Positions 17,634-28,600 of a stretch of DNA of 64,000 nucleotides are shown piece by piece. A program made the position numbers and the translations under genes. Source of the DNA: an uncultured Cyclobacteriaceae bacterium (GTDB taxonomy: Bacteria; Bacteroidota; Bacteroidia; Cytophagales; Cyclobacteriaceae). The notes below the pieces were generated by a model. It did not search any database. It saw nothing but the letters and a program-made list of their open reading frames with translations, and was not told where the DNA came from. How positions within the stretch are numbered: the first letter of the stretch is position 1; each line of letters opens with the position of its first letter. The stretch covers positions 1 to 64,000 of the forward strand of contig CALGOB010000010.1 in NCBI GenBank assembly GCA_937958005.1. Reading direction: 5' to 3'.

Positions 17634-20105
17634 TCAGACTGTTATTCTCATGGTATATTTATAAATAACTTCAATTAATTCATTAGGATTTAAAGGCTTA
17701 GAAACAAAATCATCCATTCCTGATTCAATAATTTTATTATATACATTAGAAAAAACATCTGCCGATAAAGCTATTACTGGAATCTTCCTAGTAGATTCTC
17801 TATCTATTTTTCTTATAGCTGATGCGACCTCAAACCCATCCATAATAGGCATTTGTATATCCAACAAAACAATATCATAATCTTTTTCAGCAAAATTACC
17901 AAGTGCTTTCAAACCATCTTCTACACTATCATAAGTCATTCCCCATTTTGTAAGAAATTTCTCTAATATTAACCTATTCATTTTATTATCATCCACAATG
18001 AGTGCTCTCATACCACGAATCGACTTCTTCATAGATTCTATGCTATCTTTATCTACCCCCAATTTCTGTTCCTTTCCTTCTCTTAGTTTAAGAGCAAAAT
18101 AAAATTTAGATCCTTTCCCTACAATGCTATCCAGCTTAATTCTACTTCCTAATAATTCTAATAATCTCTTGGTGATTGCAAGACCTAAACCTGTCCCTCC
18201 AAATTTCCTACTAGTTTGAGAACTGGCTTGGGTAAATCTATCAAATATGATAGAACGTTTTTCTTGTGGTATTCCAATACCTGTATCATTTACTTCAAAA
18301 AACATATGAAGTTCTTCACCTATTACTTTGTCTAATTTGATGATTAAAGAAACTTCTCCCTCACTAGTAAATTTAACAGCATTACTAATAAGATTCATCA
18401 ACACTTGGTTGATTCTTGTTGGATCTCCATATAACCATTCGGGCACAGAGGGATCTATCTCCATTTTAAAACTAATATTCTTTAGTTCAGCCCTTGGCTT
18501 AAATTGATATCCTATCCCCCTGATCAGATTAGTGAGGCTGAAATTTATCTCTTCCAATTCTATCATTCCAGACTCTATTTTATTGTAGTCTAGAATGTCA
18601 TTCAGTAAGATCAATAAATTTTCTGCAGAAAACTTGAGTGTTTTCAAATTCTCTATTTGATCAGCCTTGGGTTCTTCTTGTAACAGAATATGAGTCATTC
18701 CAATCACTCCGTTCATCGGTGTCCTTATTTCATGACTCATTATAGATAAAAACTCTGTTTTGGCAATTGCTGCATCTTCTGCCTCTTCTTTTGCTAATTT
18801 TAAAACAGAAGCTTGTTCTTCTAGCTTTTGGGTTCGAATGGCTACTTGCTTTTTCAACTCTGATTGTCTTTTCTCAGCGCTTTCTTTATTGGTTTTAAGT
18901 TGGCTCATCAGTTGATATTGTACTTGTCTTTTAGCTTTTTCAACTAATTTCATCTTTTTACCTAGCCCTAGAGAAAAGAATAGGATCTCACCAATAAGTC
19001 CAAACCGAGTTAATAGACCATCATTTTCACCCAAATCCCAACGTATTGCATCTAATAAACTAGATACTAATAATAAAAGAGATCCATATACAAAATATCT
19101 AATCAGCCTATTTTGTTTCATGGATACTTTGATATTAATAAACAGCCCAATAAGACAGGAAATAACCACGATAACCCTTACCAAGATAGACATATAGATT
19201 AAATCTTCAACAAAGAAAAACATTAGGATTGCTACTACAAAAACGCCGAAATAAAAGACTTTCAACCAATAAAGCAGCTTATAAAGCTCCGGGATTAATT
19301 GTTTAATTTCCACATATTCTTGTAAAAACAAAAAGTAAAACAATGGGGTTAAAATTATTGGTGTAATAAACAGATAAGATAATTTGGGGTTCTCTGCAAA
19401 TAGATATTCTCTTAAGATCCCATCAGTCATCAAGTAAAAAACACAAATACTAATCAAGTAGACTCCATAATACAAATAAGCCTTATCCTTAAAGTTGAGA
19501 TAAACTAATAAACCATAAACAATCATAACAATAAGGATCCCTTGAAAACCATATGCTGTTACATAACTATAGACAGTATGTTTAATAAACCCGTTTTCGC
19601 CGCATATTTTGTACTTGAGATTGTATGGATGAAATCCTGGTTTAAATTTTAATAAAATTTCATACTCCCCACTTGTAGGTAAATCAAAGTATCCATAATA
19701 TGTGGAATTTTTAATAAGTTTCTCAGACTTTTTGCATAAGTAGCCAGTATTGAATGATTGTATTTTTTTTATTCCTTTGAAAAGAAAAACTTTTACAAAA
19801 TCATTTTTATTGGTGTAGAAATAAATTCTTTGATTAGTGTTATTGTATGAAGTGACCTTTAACCTAACCCAGTAAGATTCTTTTCTATCAAGATTCCCAA
19901 AATCAATAACGGGTTGGAATTTCTCTGATAAAGAAAAGGCTTCTTCAGCTAAGTAGTTATTTTTATTTGAGAGTACAGATAGGTCACTATTACTTATATC
20001 AACAATGAACTCACTACTTTTGGGAATAACGATTGTCTTTCCACTTGTGGTATTCAATAAAATGAATTGAAACAGGCAAACTATAATTAAACTAAGCCTT
20101 TTCAT
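17634..20105 (-). CDS. Hybrid histidine kinase with 7TMR-DISM sensor (upstream copy)
   Basis: 823 residues with the same order of parts as the next gene: signal peptide, periplasmic beta domain (about 25-165), seven membrane helices (about 185-385), coiled coil, HisKA ([17 protein letters not shown], His458), ATPase domain (NAVKF, DTGIGIP, GGTGLGL) and receiver (LIVDDNKMNRL, LLDIQMP, VSKPL). The catalytic halves are strongly alike between the two while the periplasmic halves differ, which suggests duplication followed by divergence in ligand. It starts at 20105 and has a 148-base upstream gap that should hold the promoter for both. Confidence 0.92.
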   Translation of the reverse strand: MKRLSLIIVCLFQFILLNTTSGKTIVIPKSSEFIVDISNSDLSVLSNKNNYLAEEAFSLSEKFQPVIDFGNLDRKESYWVRLKVTSYNNTNQRIYFYTNKNDFVKVFLFKGIKKIQSFNTGYLCKKSEKLIKNSTYYGYFDLPTSGEYEILLKFKPGFHPYNLKYKICGENGFIKHTVYSYVTAYGFQGILIVMIVYGLLVYLNFKDKAYLYYGVYLISICVFYLMTDGILREYLFAENPKLSYLFITPIILTPLFYFLFLQEYVEIKQLIPELYKLLYWLKVFYFGVFVVAILMFFFVEDLIYMSILVRVIVVISCLIGLFINIKVSMKQNRLIRYFVYGSLLLLVSSLLDAIRWDLGENDGLLTRFGLIGEILFFSLGLGKKMKLVEKAKRQVQYQLMSQLKTNKESAEKRQSELKKQVAIRTQKLEEQASVLKLAKEEAEDAAIAKTEFLSIMSHEIRTPMNGVIGMTHILLQEEPKADQIENLKTLKFSAENLLILLNDILDYNKIESGMIELEEINFSLTNLIRGIGYQFKPRAELKNISFKMEIDPSVPEWLYGDPTRINQVLMNLISNAVKFTSEGEVSLIIKLDKVIGEELHMFFEVNDTGIGIPQEKRSIIFDRFTQASSQTSRKFGGTGLGLAITKRLLELLGSRIKLDSIVGKGSKFYFALKLREGKEQKLGVDKDSIESMKKSIRGMRALIVDDNKMNRLILEKFLTKWGMTYDSVEDGLKALGNFAEKDYDIVLLDIQMPIMDGFEVASAIRKIDRESTRKIPVIALSADVFSNVYNKIIESGMDDFVSKPLNPNELIEVIYKYTMRITV

Positions 20106-20253
20106 TAATTCCTTTCCATTATCTCAGTAATTTATCTAATACTAATATACTGAGTGTAAGTAGAAAGTCACCTAGACATCTATTGGGCTTTTCTTATTTT
20201 TCGACGAGCATTTAGATATTCTCTACGAAATAAAAAGAAGATGATTCAAGTGA

Positions 20254-22362
20254 TTAAATGAGATTAACATTTATCACTTGTTCCTTAGTGATTTTATAGA
20301 ATTGGTTGTGAATATTGAATCGCTTATCGCCTTTTTTGGATTCGATTTTAGAATAAGTCCCATCTTCCTTCATTTCATAGGAATTACTAGTATCCTTTAA
20401 ATTGTAATAAAGAATGTTAATTACTTGTTTCATGAGTAATTTGTCTTTTAAAACAAATAAAGATTCAAGCCTTCTATCAAAGCTTCTAACCATCATATCT
20501 GCACTACCCGTATAAACCTTTGGTTTACCGCCATTGTAAAAATAGTATATTCTAGAATGCTCTAGATAATCTCCTACTATAGATTTCACTTCAATATTTT
20601 CACTTAGCCCTTTCCTACCTGGGCGTAAACAACAAATTCCTCTGATGATTAACTTAACTTTCACACCACACTGCGATGCTTTGTATAGGGCTTCAATTGA
20701 ATCTTTGTCCTGTAAGGAGTTGATTTTAAAAACAATGCTACTCTCTAAGCCTTTTTTTGCGTTTTTTGCTTCATTTTCAATGAGTCTCACTAGCTCATTC
20801 CTCATATCTCTAGGCGCAGTAATCAGGTTGTTGTACCCCTTTGGTTGGCTATGTCCTGTAATTACATTAAAAAACTCAGAAATATCATTAGCATACGTTT
20901 CATCTGAAGACATGAAACCTATATCGGTATAAAGTTTTGAGGTACTTTCATTATAGTTTCCACTAGACATATGCACATATCTTTTTATATCCTCTTTCCC
21001 TTCTTTTCTTACAATTAGTAAAAGTTTAGTATGTGTCTTAAAATTACCTACTCCATATATTACATAACAGCCAGCTTCTCTTAATTTATTAGCTTGCCTG
21101 ATGTTATTTTCTTCATCAAAACGAGCTTTCACTTCAAATAGTGCTGCGACATTCTTCCCATTTTCTAATGCACGCAACAAAGCTGATACCACCCTAGAAT
21201 TTTTAGCTAGTCTGTAAACGGTAAGTTTAATAGATAATACTTTAGGGTCGTCAGCTGCCTTTTCTAACAATTCTAACATAGGTTCAATAGAATTGTACGG
21301 ATGATGAAGTAAAACATCTCTCTTTTTAAGAATCGTAAAAATAGACTCTTCATCCTTTCTATTTTCTAAACTCAAAGGAAGAACTGGTTTATGGGTTTCT
21401 GGTAAATGATCACTAAATTCATCATGATTGATAATTTGCCATAAACTTGTAAAATCTAAGATTCCAGATTTATAAATTTCAAAGATGTTGTTGTCATCAA
21501 TATTCCACCGTTCTTTTAACTGCTCCAATAACCAAGGATCAGTTCCTTTTTCAATTTCTAGTCTTACTACGCGGCCAGTCTTTCTTTCTTTTATTTTTTG
21601 TTTTAATTCTTCTAGAAAATTAGTTTCAATATCCTCTGATTCCTCTAGAGTAAAGTCCCCATTTCTTGTTACTCGAAAAACAGATACTGAGTCAATTTGC
21701 ACATTCCTAAATAGTTCATGTATGAAAGAAGTCACTATTTCTTCCAAAGGTAACATGAGTAATTCTCCATTTCTTTGGATTTCAAAAAAGCGTGGCAAAT
21801 TCAATGGGATTTGTACAAAAGACATTTTTTTGATCTCATCTTCAGAAGAAACTACTCCTACTATGATCACCTTATTCATTAAGGTAGGAAATGAATGATA
21901 AGAATCATAGGTCATGGGGGTAAGCATAGGATAAACAGTCTTATTAAAATAGTCTTTAGCAAGTTGCTTCTCCCTCTTAAATAAGTTATTATATTTTACA
22001 ATTCTAACTCCATATCCTTTTAAAGAAGCAATTACCTCTTTATTAAAACAGGTGTTTTGTAAATAGTGGAACTTTCTTATTTCTTCAAATAGCTTACGCT
22101 TAAATGACTTAGACCTTAGCCCAGAATAGTCTACTCTGTCTTTGTCATAATCTAAGTAATTATACAAACTCCCTACCCTAATCATGAAAAACTCATCTGC
22201 ATTGGAGGCAGTAATGGCAAGAAATTTCATTTTCTCAAACACATTCCTACCAGCCATTTTCGCCTGATCTAAAACACGATAGTTGAACTGTAACCAGCTG
22301 AGATCCCGACTGATTAGGTTACTCTTGAAAATGGATTTTTCGTATTTATCTTTAAAGGCCAT
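20254..22362 (-). CDS. ppk1: Polyphosphate kinase 1
   Basis: 702 residues, the family's usual size. It begins with the N-terminal domain motif SRDLSWLQFNYRVLDQA and FLAITASNADEFFMIRVG. The catalytic part contains HHPYNSIEPMLELLEKAADDP, KLTVYRLAKNS, the phospho-histidine segment VHMSSGNYNESTSKLY and the second histidine-bearing C-terminal half (HSRIYYFYNGG, GSADMMVRSFDRRLE). The enzyme makes inorganic polyphosphate from ATP, usually at the inner membrane. It is followed by mdh in the order read on the genome but each has its own gap; a strong terminator (22386-22421) between them shows they are separate transcripts. Confidence 0.96.
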   Translation of the reverse strand: MAFKDKYEKSIFKSNLISRDLSWLQFNYRVLDQAKMAGRNVFEKMKFLAITASNADEFFMIRVGSLYNYLDYDKDRVDYSGLRSKSFKRKLFEEIRKFHYLQNTCFNKEVIASLKGYGVRIVKYNNLFKREKQLAKDYFNKTVYPMLTPMTYDSYHSFPTLMNKVIIVGVVSSEDEIKKMSFVQIPLNLPRFFEIQRNGELLMLPLEEIVTSFIHELFRNVQIDSVSVFRVTRNGDFTLEESEDIETNFLEELKQKIKERKTGRVVRLEIEKGTDPWLLEQLKERWNIDDNNIFEIYKSGILDFTSLWQIINHDEFSDHLPETHKPVLPLSLENRKDEESIFTILKKRDVLLHHPYNSIEPMLELLEKAADDPKVLSIKLTVYRLAKNSRVVSALLRALENGKNVAALFEVKARFDEENNIRQANKLREAGCYVIYGVGNFKTHTKLLLIVRKEGKEDIKRYVHMSSGNYNESTSKLYTDIGFMSSDETYANDISEFFNVITGHSQPKGYNNLITAPRDMRNELVRLIENEAKNAKKGLESSIVFKINSLQDKDSIEALYKASQCGVKVKLIIRGICCLRPGRKGLSENIEVKSIVGDYLEHSRIYYFYNGGKPKVYTGSADMMVRSFDRRLESLFVLKDKLLMKQVINILYYNLKDTSNSYEMKEDGTYSKIESKKGDKRFNIHNQFYKITKEQVINVNLI

Positions 22363-22385
22363 GGAGCAATAGGAATTCGCTGGAT

Positions 22386-22421
22386 TAAAAAAGTCGTACT
22401 GTTTCTTCTACAGTACGACTT
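22386..22421 (-). terminator. Intrinsic terminator of mdh
   Basis: AAGTCGTACTGT at 22391-22402 pairs perfectly with ACAGTACGACTT at 22410-22421, with a seven-base loop; on the minus strand the stem is followed by a run of T (22386-22392). It ends the mdh transcript 20 bases after its stop codon. Confidence 0.88.
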
Positions 22422-22441
22422 AATATAATTATTGTTCTATC

Positions 22442-23374
22442 TTATTTAGAAAGATTATCCAATACAGACATTACTTCTTTAACATGAGTTCTAGAGGTCT
22501 GAAGTAATTCTTTTTCAGAAGCATTAAGATCTAACTCTATAATTCTCTCAATACCATTTTTGCCAAGAATTACTGGAGCTCCTAAGTAGCAATCGTCAAT
22601 ACCATACTCACCATCTAATTTCACACATACAGGAAATACCCTTCTTTGGTCTTTAGCAATCGCTTCTACCATTTGTGCAGCTGCTGAACCTGGAGCATAC
22701 CAAGCAGATGTCCCCATCAGTTTCACCAATTCTCCTCCACCTTTTTGAGTTCTAGTGATAATAGCTTCTAGTTTATCTGCTGCTATTAATTCCGTTACTG
22801 GAATTCCTCCTACCGTAGTATATCTAGGTAGAGGAACCATTGTATCACCATGTCCTCCCATTAATACCGCTTGGATATCTTTTGGTGAAACATTTAGTTC
22901 ACTAGCTAAAAATGCTCTGTATCTGGCAGTATCTAAGATACCAGCCATACCCATAACCCTAGTTCTGTCAAGGCCAGAAGTTAAGTGTGCTTGATAAGTC
23001 ATTACATCTAAAGGATTGGAAACTATGATAATGATCGCATCAGGAGAATGTTTCACTATATTTTCTGTTACCATTTTCACAATTCCAGAATTAGTCTCTA
23101 TCAAGTCATCTCTTGTCATACCTGGTTTTCTTGGCAAACCAGATGTAATCACAACTATGTCTGAACCGGCAGTTTTAGAATAGTCATTTGTAGAGCCTAT
23201 TGTTCTTGAATCGTAAAGGTTGATAGGTGCTTTTTGCCAGATATCAAGTGCCTTCCCTTCTGCTACTCCTTCCTTGATATCTAATAAAACTATTTCATTC
23301 GCTATCTCTCTGTAAGCCAAAACGTCAGCACAAGTTGCTCCCACGTTTCCAGCTCCAACTACAGTAACTTTCAT
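22442..23374 (-). CDS. mdh: Malate dehydrogenase
   Basis: 310 residues. NAD-binding start VTVVGAGNVGATCADVLAYR with the acidic residue in VLLDIKEG that selects NAD; substrate arginines in LPRKPGMTRDD (the mobile loop with two arginines typical of malate rather than lactate dehydrogenases); SNPLDVMTYQ, and the catalytic histidine in GGHGDTMVPL. It belongs to the LDH-like malate dehydrogenase group common in Bacteroidota and catalyses malate to oxaloacetate in the TCA cycle. Monocistronic: a terminator follows and a long repeat-bearing gap precedes it. Confidence 0.96.
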   Translation of the reverse strand: MKVTVVGAGNVGATCADVLAYREIANEIVLLDIKEGVAEGKALDIWQKAPINLYDSRTIGSTNDYSKTAGSDIVVITSGLPRKPGMTRDDLIETNSGIVKMVTENIVKHSPDAIIIIVSNPLDVMTYQAHLTSGLDRTRVMGMAGILDTARYRAFLASELNVSPKDIQAVLMGGHGDTMVPLPRYTTVGGIPVTELIAADKLEAIITRTQKGGGELVKLMGTSAWYAPGSAAAQMVEAIAKDQRRVFPVCVKLDGEYGIDDCYLGAPVILGKNGIERIIELDLNASEKELLQTSRTHVKEVMSVLDNLSK

Positions 23375-23413
23375 AATATTTTATATAATTTGTGAATTTT
23401 GCTTTCTAGAGAC

Positions 23414-23421
23414 CAAAACTA
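23414..23421 (-). promoter_or_regulatory. Possible mdh promoter -7 element
   Basis: On the minus strand TAGTTTTG matches the Bacteroidota -7 consensus TAnnTTTG about 40 bases before the mdh start codon. I see no good TTTG at the -33 position, so this is a weak call. Confidence 0.25.
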
Positions 23422-23675
23422 AGTAAACCGCTACATTTAATGAAGCCACTTATACATTTTGTTATTTAAGTGACATTGATTATTTAATTGTTTTCGAAAA
23501 AAGTAGTGAATTACCTCTAAAACATAAATTGAAAAAAATACTATCAGCCAAAGAAAAGCTTTCTCAATTAGGCAGTTTTCGTTCATTATTTTTGTCACTT
23601 CACTAATCTGACCTTCCTAAAATATAAAAAGAAATACTAGTATCCGAGAAAAAAGATATTCATTTTTATGCGTTT

Positions 23676-23850
23676 AGGTGGGTTGGCAAGGTACGCCGTC
23701 GCAGTGAGAATTTAGCGGGGTGTGCGAGACGTGTGTCGTCCTAAAATAAGTTTACAGGTTAAATATATAGTCCTATAATAGATTTACATTTTTTTGATCA
23801 ATCGGATCGCCGAAGCGACAAAAAATGAATCGGACTGTCGCCAAAGAAAG
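23676..23850. other. GC-rich island in the 733-bp gap before mdh
   Basis: The gap 23375-24107 has no gene I can support. Its middle (about 23676-23850) is GC-rich against AT-rich flanks, with GGTACGCCGTCGCAGTGAG near 23691 and two similar blocks, ATCGGATCGCC near 23800 and ATCGGACTGTCGCC near 23831, either side of GAAGCGACAAAAAATGA. It looks like a degraded dispersed repeat of the kind seen at 5034 and 55838, but I could not align it to either. Confidence 0.35.
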
Positions 23851-24070
23851 CAACCTATTCAGGAAAACCATTTTAAGATAGGGGGTGTTTTTTGAACTTA
23901 AGAAATAACTTTTGTTTCATCGATTTAAAGCTAGATTTTTCTTGAATTCTAAATTTAGTCGGAAGAAAGTAAAAAGAAATACCTTTATCTGAGATATTGA
24001 TAAAAAATTGAAGTAAGTATTGTAATGGTTTGTTTATTTGACACGGAAAGTTGTACACTTAGGTAAGATC

Positions 24071-24103
24071 AAAGACCTATAAAATAAATTCTATAGGTCT
24101 TTT
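24071..24103 (-). terminator. Terminator of signalling cassette A
   Basis: AAAGACCTATA at 24071 pairs with TATAGGTCTTT ending at 24103 around an 11-base loop. It lies just beyond the stop of the 78-residue gene. The T run on either strand is short (three or four), so it may work in both directions with modest strength. Confidence 0.6.
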
Positions 24104-24107
24104 AGTA

Positions 24108-24344
24108 TTAATCTTGAAGTACACTCTCTTCTAGAGATACTTGATAAATCTCTTCTATTTTGCTCTTGAATATTACAAATGCTTCATCTGAAAGTTCATC
24201 AGTTTTGGATGGCTCTTCTAATTGGTCAAAATTTATATTCAATGCATCTAATTCATCAAACAATTCTAATCCCAATCTCTGCCATGCCATGGCACTAATG
24301 TTTGTATCACACCACTTCTTCAACACTTCAGTTCTAACTCCCAT
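24108..24344 (-). CDS. Small KWC/MAW/LEEPS protein, cassette A
   Basis: 78 residues, acidic, no signal peptide. I do not recognise a family. It shares a clear pattern with the 76-residue gene at 56151: KKWCDTNISAMAWQR here and KKWCEENITPMAWPR there, then a helix, LEEPS, a short acidic gap, and a helix ending in IEEIYQV/LMTIYDM. Both genes are third in a row behind a histidine kinase and a receiver-SpoIIE protein, 21 bases after the latter here. The conserved Cys, paired Trp residues and fixed position suggest a small partner or target of the phosphatase; that role is inference. Confidence 0.75.
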   Translation of the reverse strand: MGVRTEVLKKWCDTNISAMAWQRLGLELFDELDALNINFDQLEEPSKTDELSDEAFVIFKSKIEEIYQVSLEESVLQD

Positions 24345-24365
24345 TTTCTATGTTTAATTGCTCCT

Positions 24366-25646
24366 TTAATTATTTTCTTTTTTCAATTCAAAACCCATTA
24401 CCAAAACATCATCTGTTTGATCTTCATTCCCTTTCCAATCTTTAAATTTTTCTTCCAAAAGAAGTTTCTGTTGATTTTGTTCTTTATTGCTTATACTTTT
24501 AAGTAATTTCTCAAATGATGATTTTGAAAATTTCTTAGAGTTATCCCCACCAAACTGATCTTTATAACCATCACTATATAAATAGAAGGAATCAACTCCT
24601 TCTAAAGATATTTCTTTTGTTTCAAAAACAATGTCTAATTCGAAATTTCCACCTATACCAAACTTAACGCCTTTTTCAATAGATTGTTTGTTATTTCTGA
24701 AAATCATTAGCTCTTGTCTTGCGCCTGCAAAGGATAATGACTTTTTAGATTTGTCAATAATTACCACCGCAACATCCATGCCATCCCTGTTTCCATTCTT
24801 ATCCTGATTGAGAATTGACTGAACTCCTTCATTCAAAAGCAGCAGAACTTCCTTAGGGTCAGTTACTTGTTTATTATAAATAATATCATTCATCAGCAAA
24901 TCCCCAATCATACTCAGTAAAGCCCCAGGTACACCATGGCCTGTGCAATCTAACAAAGCAATTATTTCTAAATCTTCATTAGAAGGATTAACTCCATACC
25001 AATAATAATCTCCACTTACTTTTTGTAATGGTTTATGATAAATAAATGTCTTTAATAAGCTATTCTCCATTTCTTCCTCTTGTGGAAGCATTGATTTTTG
25101 AATAAACGAAGCATATTCAATACTGTCCTTGAACCGATCATTGGAAAGCTCCAATTCCTTAGTTCTTAACTTAACTTTCTCTTCTAGCTCATTATTCAAC
25201 TTCTCCAATGACTGGTTGGCCACATGGAGTTCATCCACTAAAGAATTTTTTTGTTTTTTAAGCTCTAAGCTTTCCAAGGCTTTATCCATGGTCTGCTTCA
25301 TTTCACCTTTATCGTATGGCTTGGTTACATATTTATAAACGCCACATTTATTAATGGCTTTTATAATAGCTTCAATATCAGCGAAACCTGTCAGTATAAT
25401 CCTCATTAAATTAGGAAACTCATCTACTGTTTGTTCCAATAACTCTGTACCAGTCATTTCTGGCATCTTTTGATCAGTTACAATGAGATGAATATTTTCT
25501 CTTCGCATCAGCTCGATTGCTTCATCGCCGCTTATTGCCGTGAACACATTATAACTTCTCCTAAATCCACTTTTGAAGATTCTCAAGTTAATCTCTTCAT
25601 CATCTACATAAAGGACATTGTATTTTTTATCAGTAATTTCTGCCAT
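24366..25646 (-). CDS. Response regulator with SpoIIE-type PP2C phosphatase domain, cassette A
   Basis: 426 residues. Receiver domain 8-125 with DD15-16, phospho-acceptor Asp58 (IVTDQKMP) and Lys109 (VTKPY). A coiled coil follows (about 125-180). The phosphatase domain (about 195-420) keeps every metal-binding segment I expect: VSGDYYW (Asp213), LLDCTGHGVPGAL (Asp233), RDGMD (288-291), YSDGYKDQFGG (Asp359) and QTDDVLVMG (Asp412/413). It should dephosphorylate Ser/Thr proteins when its receiver is phosphorylated by the kinase upstream, whose gene ends 15 bases away. No STAS or anti-sigma kinase gene is adjacent; the following small gene is the only candidate partner on the transcript. Confidence 0.92.
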   Translation of the reverse strand: MAEITDKKYNVLYVDDEEINLRIFKSGFRRSYNVFTAISGDEAIELMRRENIHLIVTDQKMPEMTGTELLEQTVDEFPNLMRIILTGFADIEAIIKAINKCGVYKYVTKPYDKGEMKQTMDKALESLELKKQKNSLVDELHVANQSLEKLNNELEEKVKLRTKELELSNDRFKDSIEYASFIQKSMLPQEEEMENSLLKTFIYHKPLQKVSGDYYWYGVNPSNEDLEIIALLDCTGHGVPGALLSMIGDLLMNDIIYNKQVTDPKEVLLLLNEGVQSILNQDKNGNRDGMDVAVVIIDKSKKSLSFAGARQELMIFRNNKQSIEKGVKFGIGGNFELDIVFETKEISLEGVDSFYLYSDGYKDQFGGDNSKKFSKSSFEKLLKSISNKEQNQQKLLLEEKFKDWKGNEDQTDDVLVMGFELKKENN

Positions 25647-25661
25647 TGTGACGAATAAGTT

Positions 25662-28600
25662 TTATTTAGATAATTTAGGAAGATTAATTACAAATTCAGT
25701 CCCTTTTCCTACTTCACTGTTAACATTGATAGTTCCATCGTGCTTTTCAATAATTCCATAACTTATAGAAAGACCAAGACCTGTACCTACTCCAACATCT
25801 TTTGTAGTGAAAAATGGTTCAAAAATTCTCTTTTTAACATGCTCAGGAATCCCAATACCATTATCCTTAATCCTGATTTTAATCACACTATCAGTATCTT
25901 CAGTAAATATTTCAATAACTGGTTTTTCATGATCTTCTGGAAATGCTTGAACCGCATTATTCAAAAGATTCATAAATACTTGATTTAACTGTCCTGGGTA
26001 GCAAAAGATACTTGACATATCTTCATCAAAAAACCTCTTGACCAGAACTTTATCTTTCGTTTTGTTTCTTAGAAGAATAAGTGTCGCATCTAAATTTTCA
26101 TTTACGTTTGCTTTTTTACGCTCCTCCTCATCTAGTCTTGAGAATACTCTCAGTCCTTTTACGATCTCGATTGTCCTGACTGCACCCACTTTGATATCAT
26201 CAATCATCTGATTAATATCCTCAGTTAAGAATTCATAATCTAATTTATCCTTCAAGTCTTTGATTTCCTGTAAAATATCATCAAAATTACTATTGGCATT
26301 ATCCAAATCTTCATATTTATTAATAATGGTCATCATCTCATCCATAGATTCTTTAAGAGTCTCCACTCCATTATAAACGAAATTGATTGGGTTATTAATT
26401 TCATGAGCAATACCTGCTGTAAGCTGTCCTAAGGATGCCATTTTCTCAGAATTCACCAATTGAGATTGTGCCTCTTTCAACGAATCCATCGCATTCAATA
26501 GCTTACTAGAACCTTCTCTTTCTTTATCGAGTGTTTTCTTCAGTTCTTTTTCAGCAAGAATTAATTTTTCTGCCGCTTTAGTTTGTTCTAAAGCAACTTT
26601 CTGCATTTTCTTACTCATAGCAAGAGATTTCTCATTTGCTTTCCTAAGTGCTTCTTCTTGTTTCTTTTGTTCTGTAACGTCTTTAATAGTAAACTGAGTA
26701 AGAGGTTGTCCGTCTCTCATTTCAATAAATGAACCATTAATGAGAGAATCTATCAGTGTCCCATCAGGTCTTTGCAGTACCCACTCAAATTCTTGTGTAC
26801 CCTTCTCGATTACTTGTCCGAATATTCCATTTAGTTTCTCTACGCTGGTTGTTCCATCTGGCTGAAATTCAGGAGAAATATCAAATGAAGTCTTACCTAA
26901 TAATTCAGAGTCACCTTTAAATCCAAAGAGGTTTAAAAAGGATTGGTTAGTTTCCACAAATTGTTCTCCATGAATCATTACAATTCCATCCAGTGATATA
27001 CTTTCAAGTTTATGTCGTATTGCAACCGCTCTTTCTAGCTCTTCCTGAGCTTGTTTTTCTACTGTAATATCTTTGATTGTTAATTGGAATAGTGGTTTAC
27101 CATCTAATTCCTCAATAAAAATCATGTTTACAAGACCAAGAAACTGCGAGCCGTCAGGCCTTTGGTGTAACCACTCAAACTCATTTGTTCTATTCTCAAT
27201 GGTATATTTAATTCTTTCCACCGCTTTTTCCATCGCCGGTGTTCCATCAGGTTGTATAGGTGCAGATACATCCGTAATAAACTTGCCTTCAATACTATCA
27301 AACCCAAAGAAGTCCAAGTATGATTGATTCGCATCTGTAAACTCCTCTCCATGTAAGATTAAAATTCCATCATTAGAAATCTCAAATAATTTCTGTCTTA
27401 ATTCTGCCGCTTGACGAAGAGATTCATTCGCACGTTTCTCTATGGTAATGTCCTTTACTGTAAACTCCATTAAAGGTTTTTCATCTCTCATTTCAATAAA
27501 TGCTCCTGAAATTAAAGCATCAAATTCTGTTCCATCAAGTTTAGTGTGAACCCATTCAAAATTATTAGTTCCATTCTCAATGGTTTTGTTAATTTCGGCC
27601 ATCGCTGCAGCAGAACTGAGTTGACCATCAGGCTGAAATTCTGGAGAAAAATCAGCAGGTGTTTTGCCTATAAAATCAGATGGGTCTTTAACTCCATATA
27701 TTTCAAGTCCTGCTCTATTTGTTTCCAAGAATACTCCCCCATGTGCCAATAAAATTCCATCATTGGAAATATCAAGTAATTTTTTCCTCATTTCAATTGC
27801 CTTAGTCTGTTCCAATGCAATGTCTCGCATCTTCTTACTCATGGCATTTGCTTTCTCACTCGCTTCTCTTAAACTTTCTTCTTGTTGCTTTCTCTCAGAA
27901 ATATCCTTAATAGTAAATTGAGTTAATGGTTGATCATCTTTCATTTCAATAAAAGAACCGTTGATCAAGGTATCAAATGTACTCCCATCTGGACGTTGTA
28001 ATTGCCACTCAAATTCTTGGGCTCCTTTTTTAATTACCTGTTCAAAAATACCATTTAATTTCTCTACACTAGTGGTCCCATCTGGCTGAAACTCTGGCGA
28101 GATGTCAAAAGAGGTCTTTCCTAATAATTGCGATTCTTTCTTAAAACCGAAAAATTTCAAGAATGACTTATTTGCTTCAGTAAATTGCTCTCCATGAATC
28201 GTCACAATTCCATCTAAAGAGATATCCACCAGTTTTTTTCTTATTGATGCCGCTTTCTCAAGTGCTTCTTTAGCTTCTTTCTCAAGTGTGATATCCTTTA
28301 TTGTCAACTGAAGAAGTGGTTTACCATCTAATTCCTCAACAAATATCATGTTTACAAGCCCAATAAACTGTGAGCCATCAGGTCGCTGGTGCAACCACTC
28401 AAACTCATTGGTTCTATTCTTTATTGCTTCTTCTATTCTCTCAACTGCCTTTTCCATCACTGGTGTCCCATCTTGTTGAATAGGTGCGGATACATCAGTA
28501 ATAAGCTTCCCTTTAATGTTATCAAAGCCGAAAAAGTCTAAATATGCCTGGTTAGCTTCTGTAAACTCCTCACCATGCAGCATCAAAATACCATCATTTG

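Noticed and set aside
23873-24058. A 61-codon minus-strand frame in the mdh-cassette A gap
   Set aside because: Low-complexity, lysine/phenylalanine-rich product, no family resemblance, and no partner gene.
24160-24357. A 65-codon plus-strand frame over the small cassette A gene
   Set aside because: It is the reverse-strand shadow of the conserved 78-residue protein, which is supported by its paralogue at 56151.
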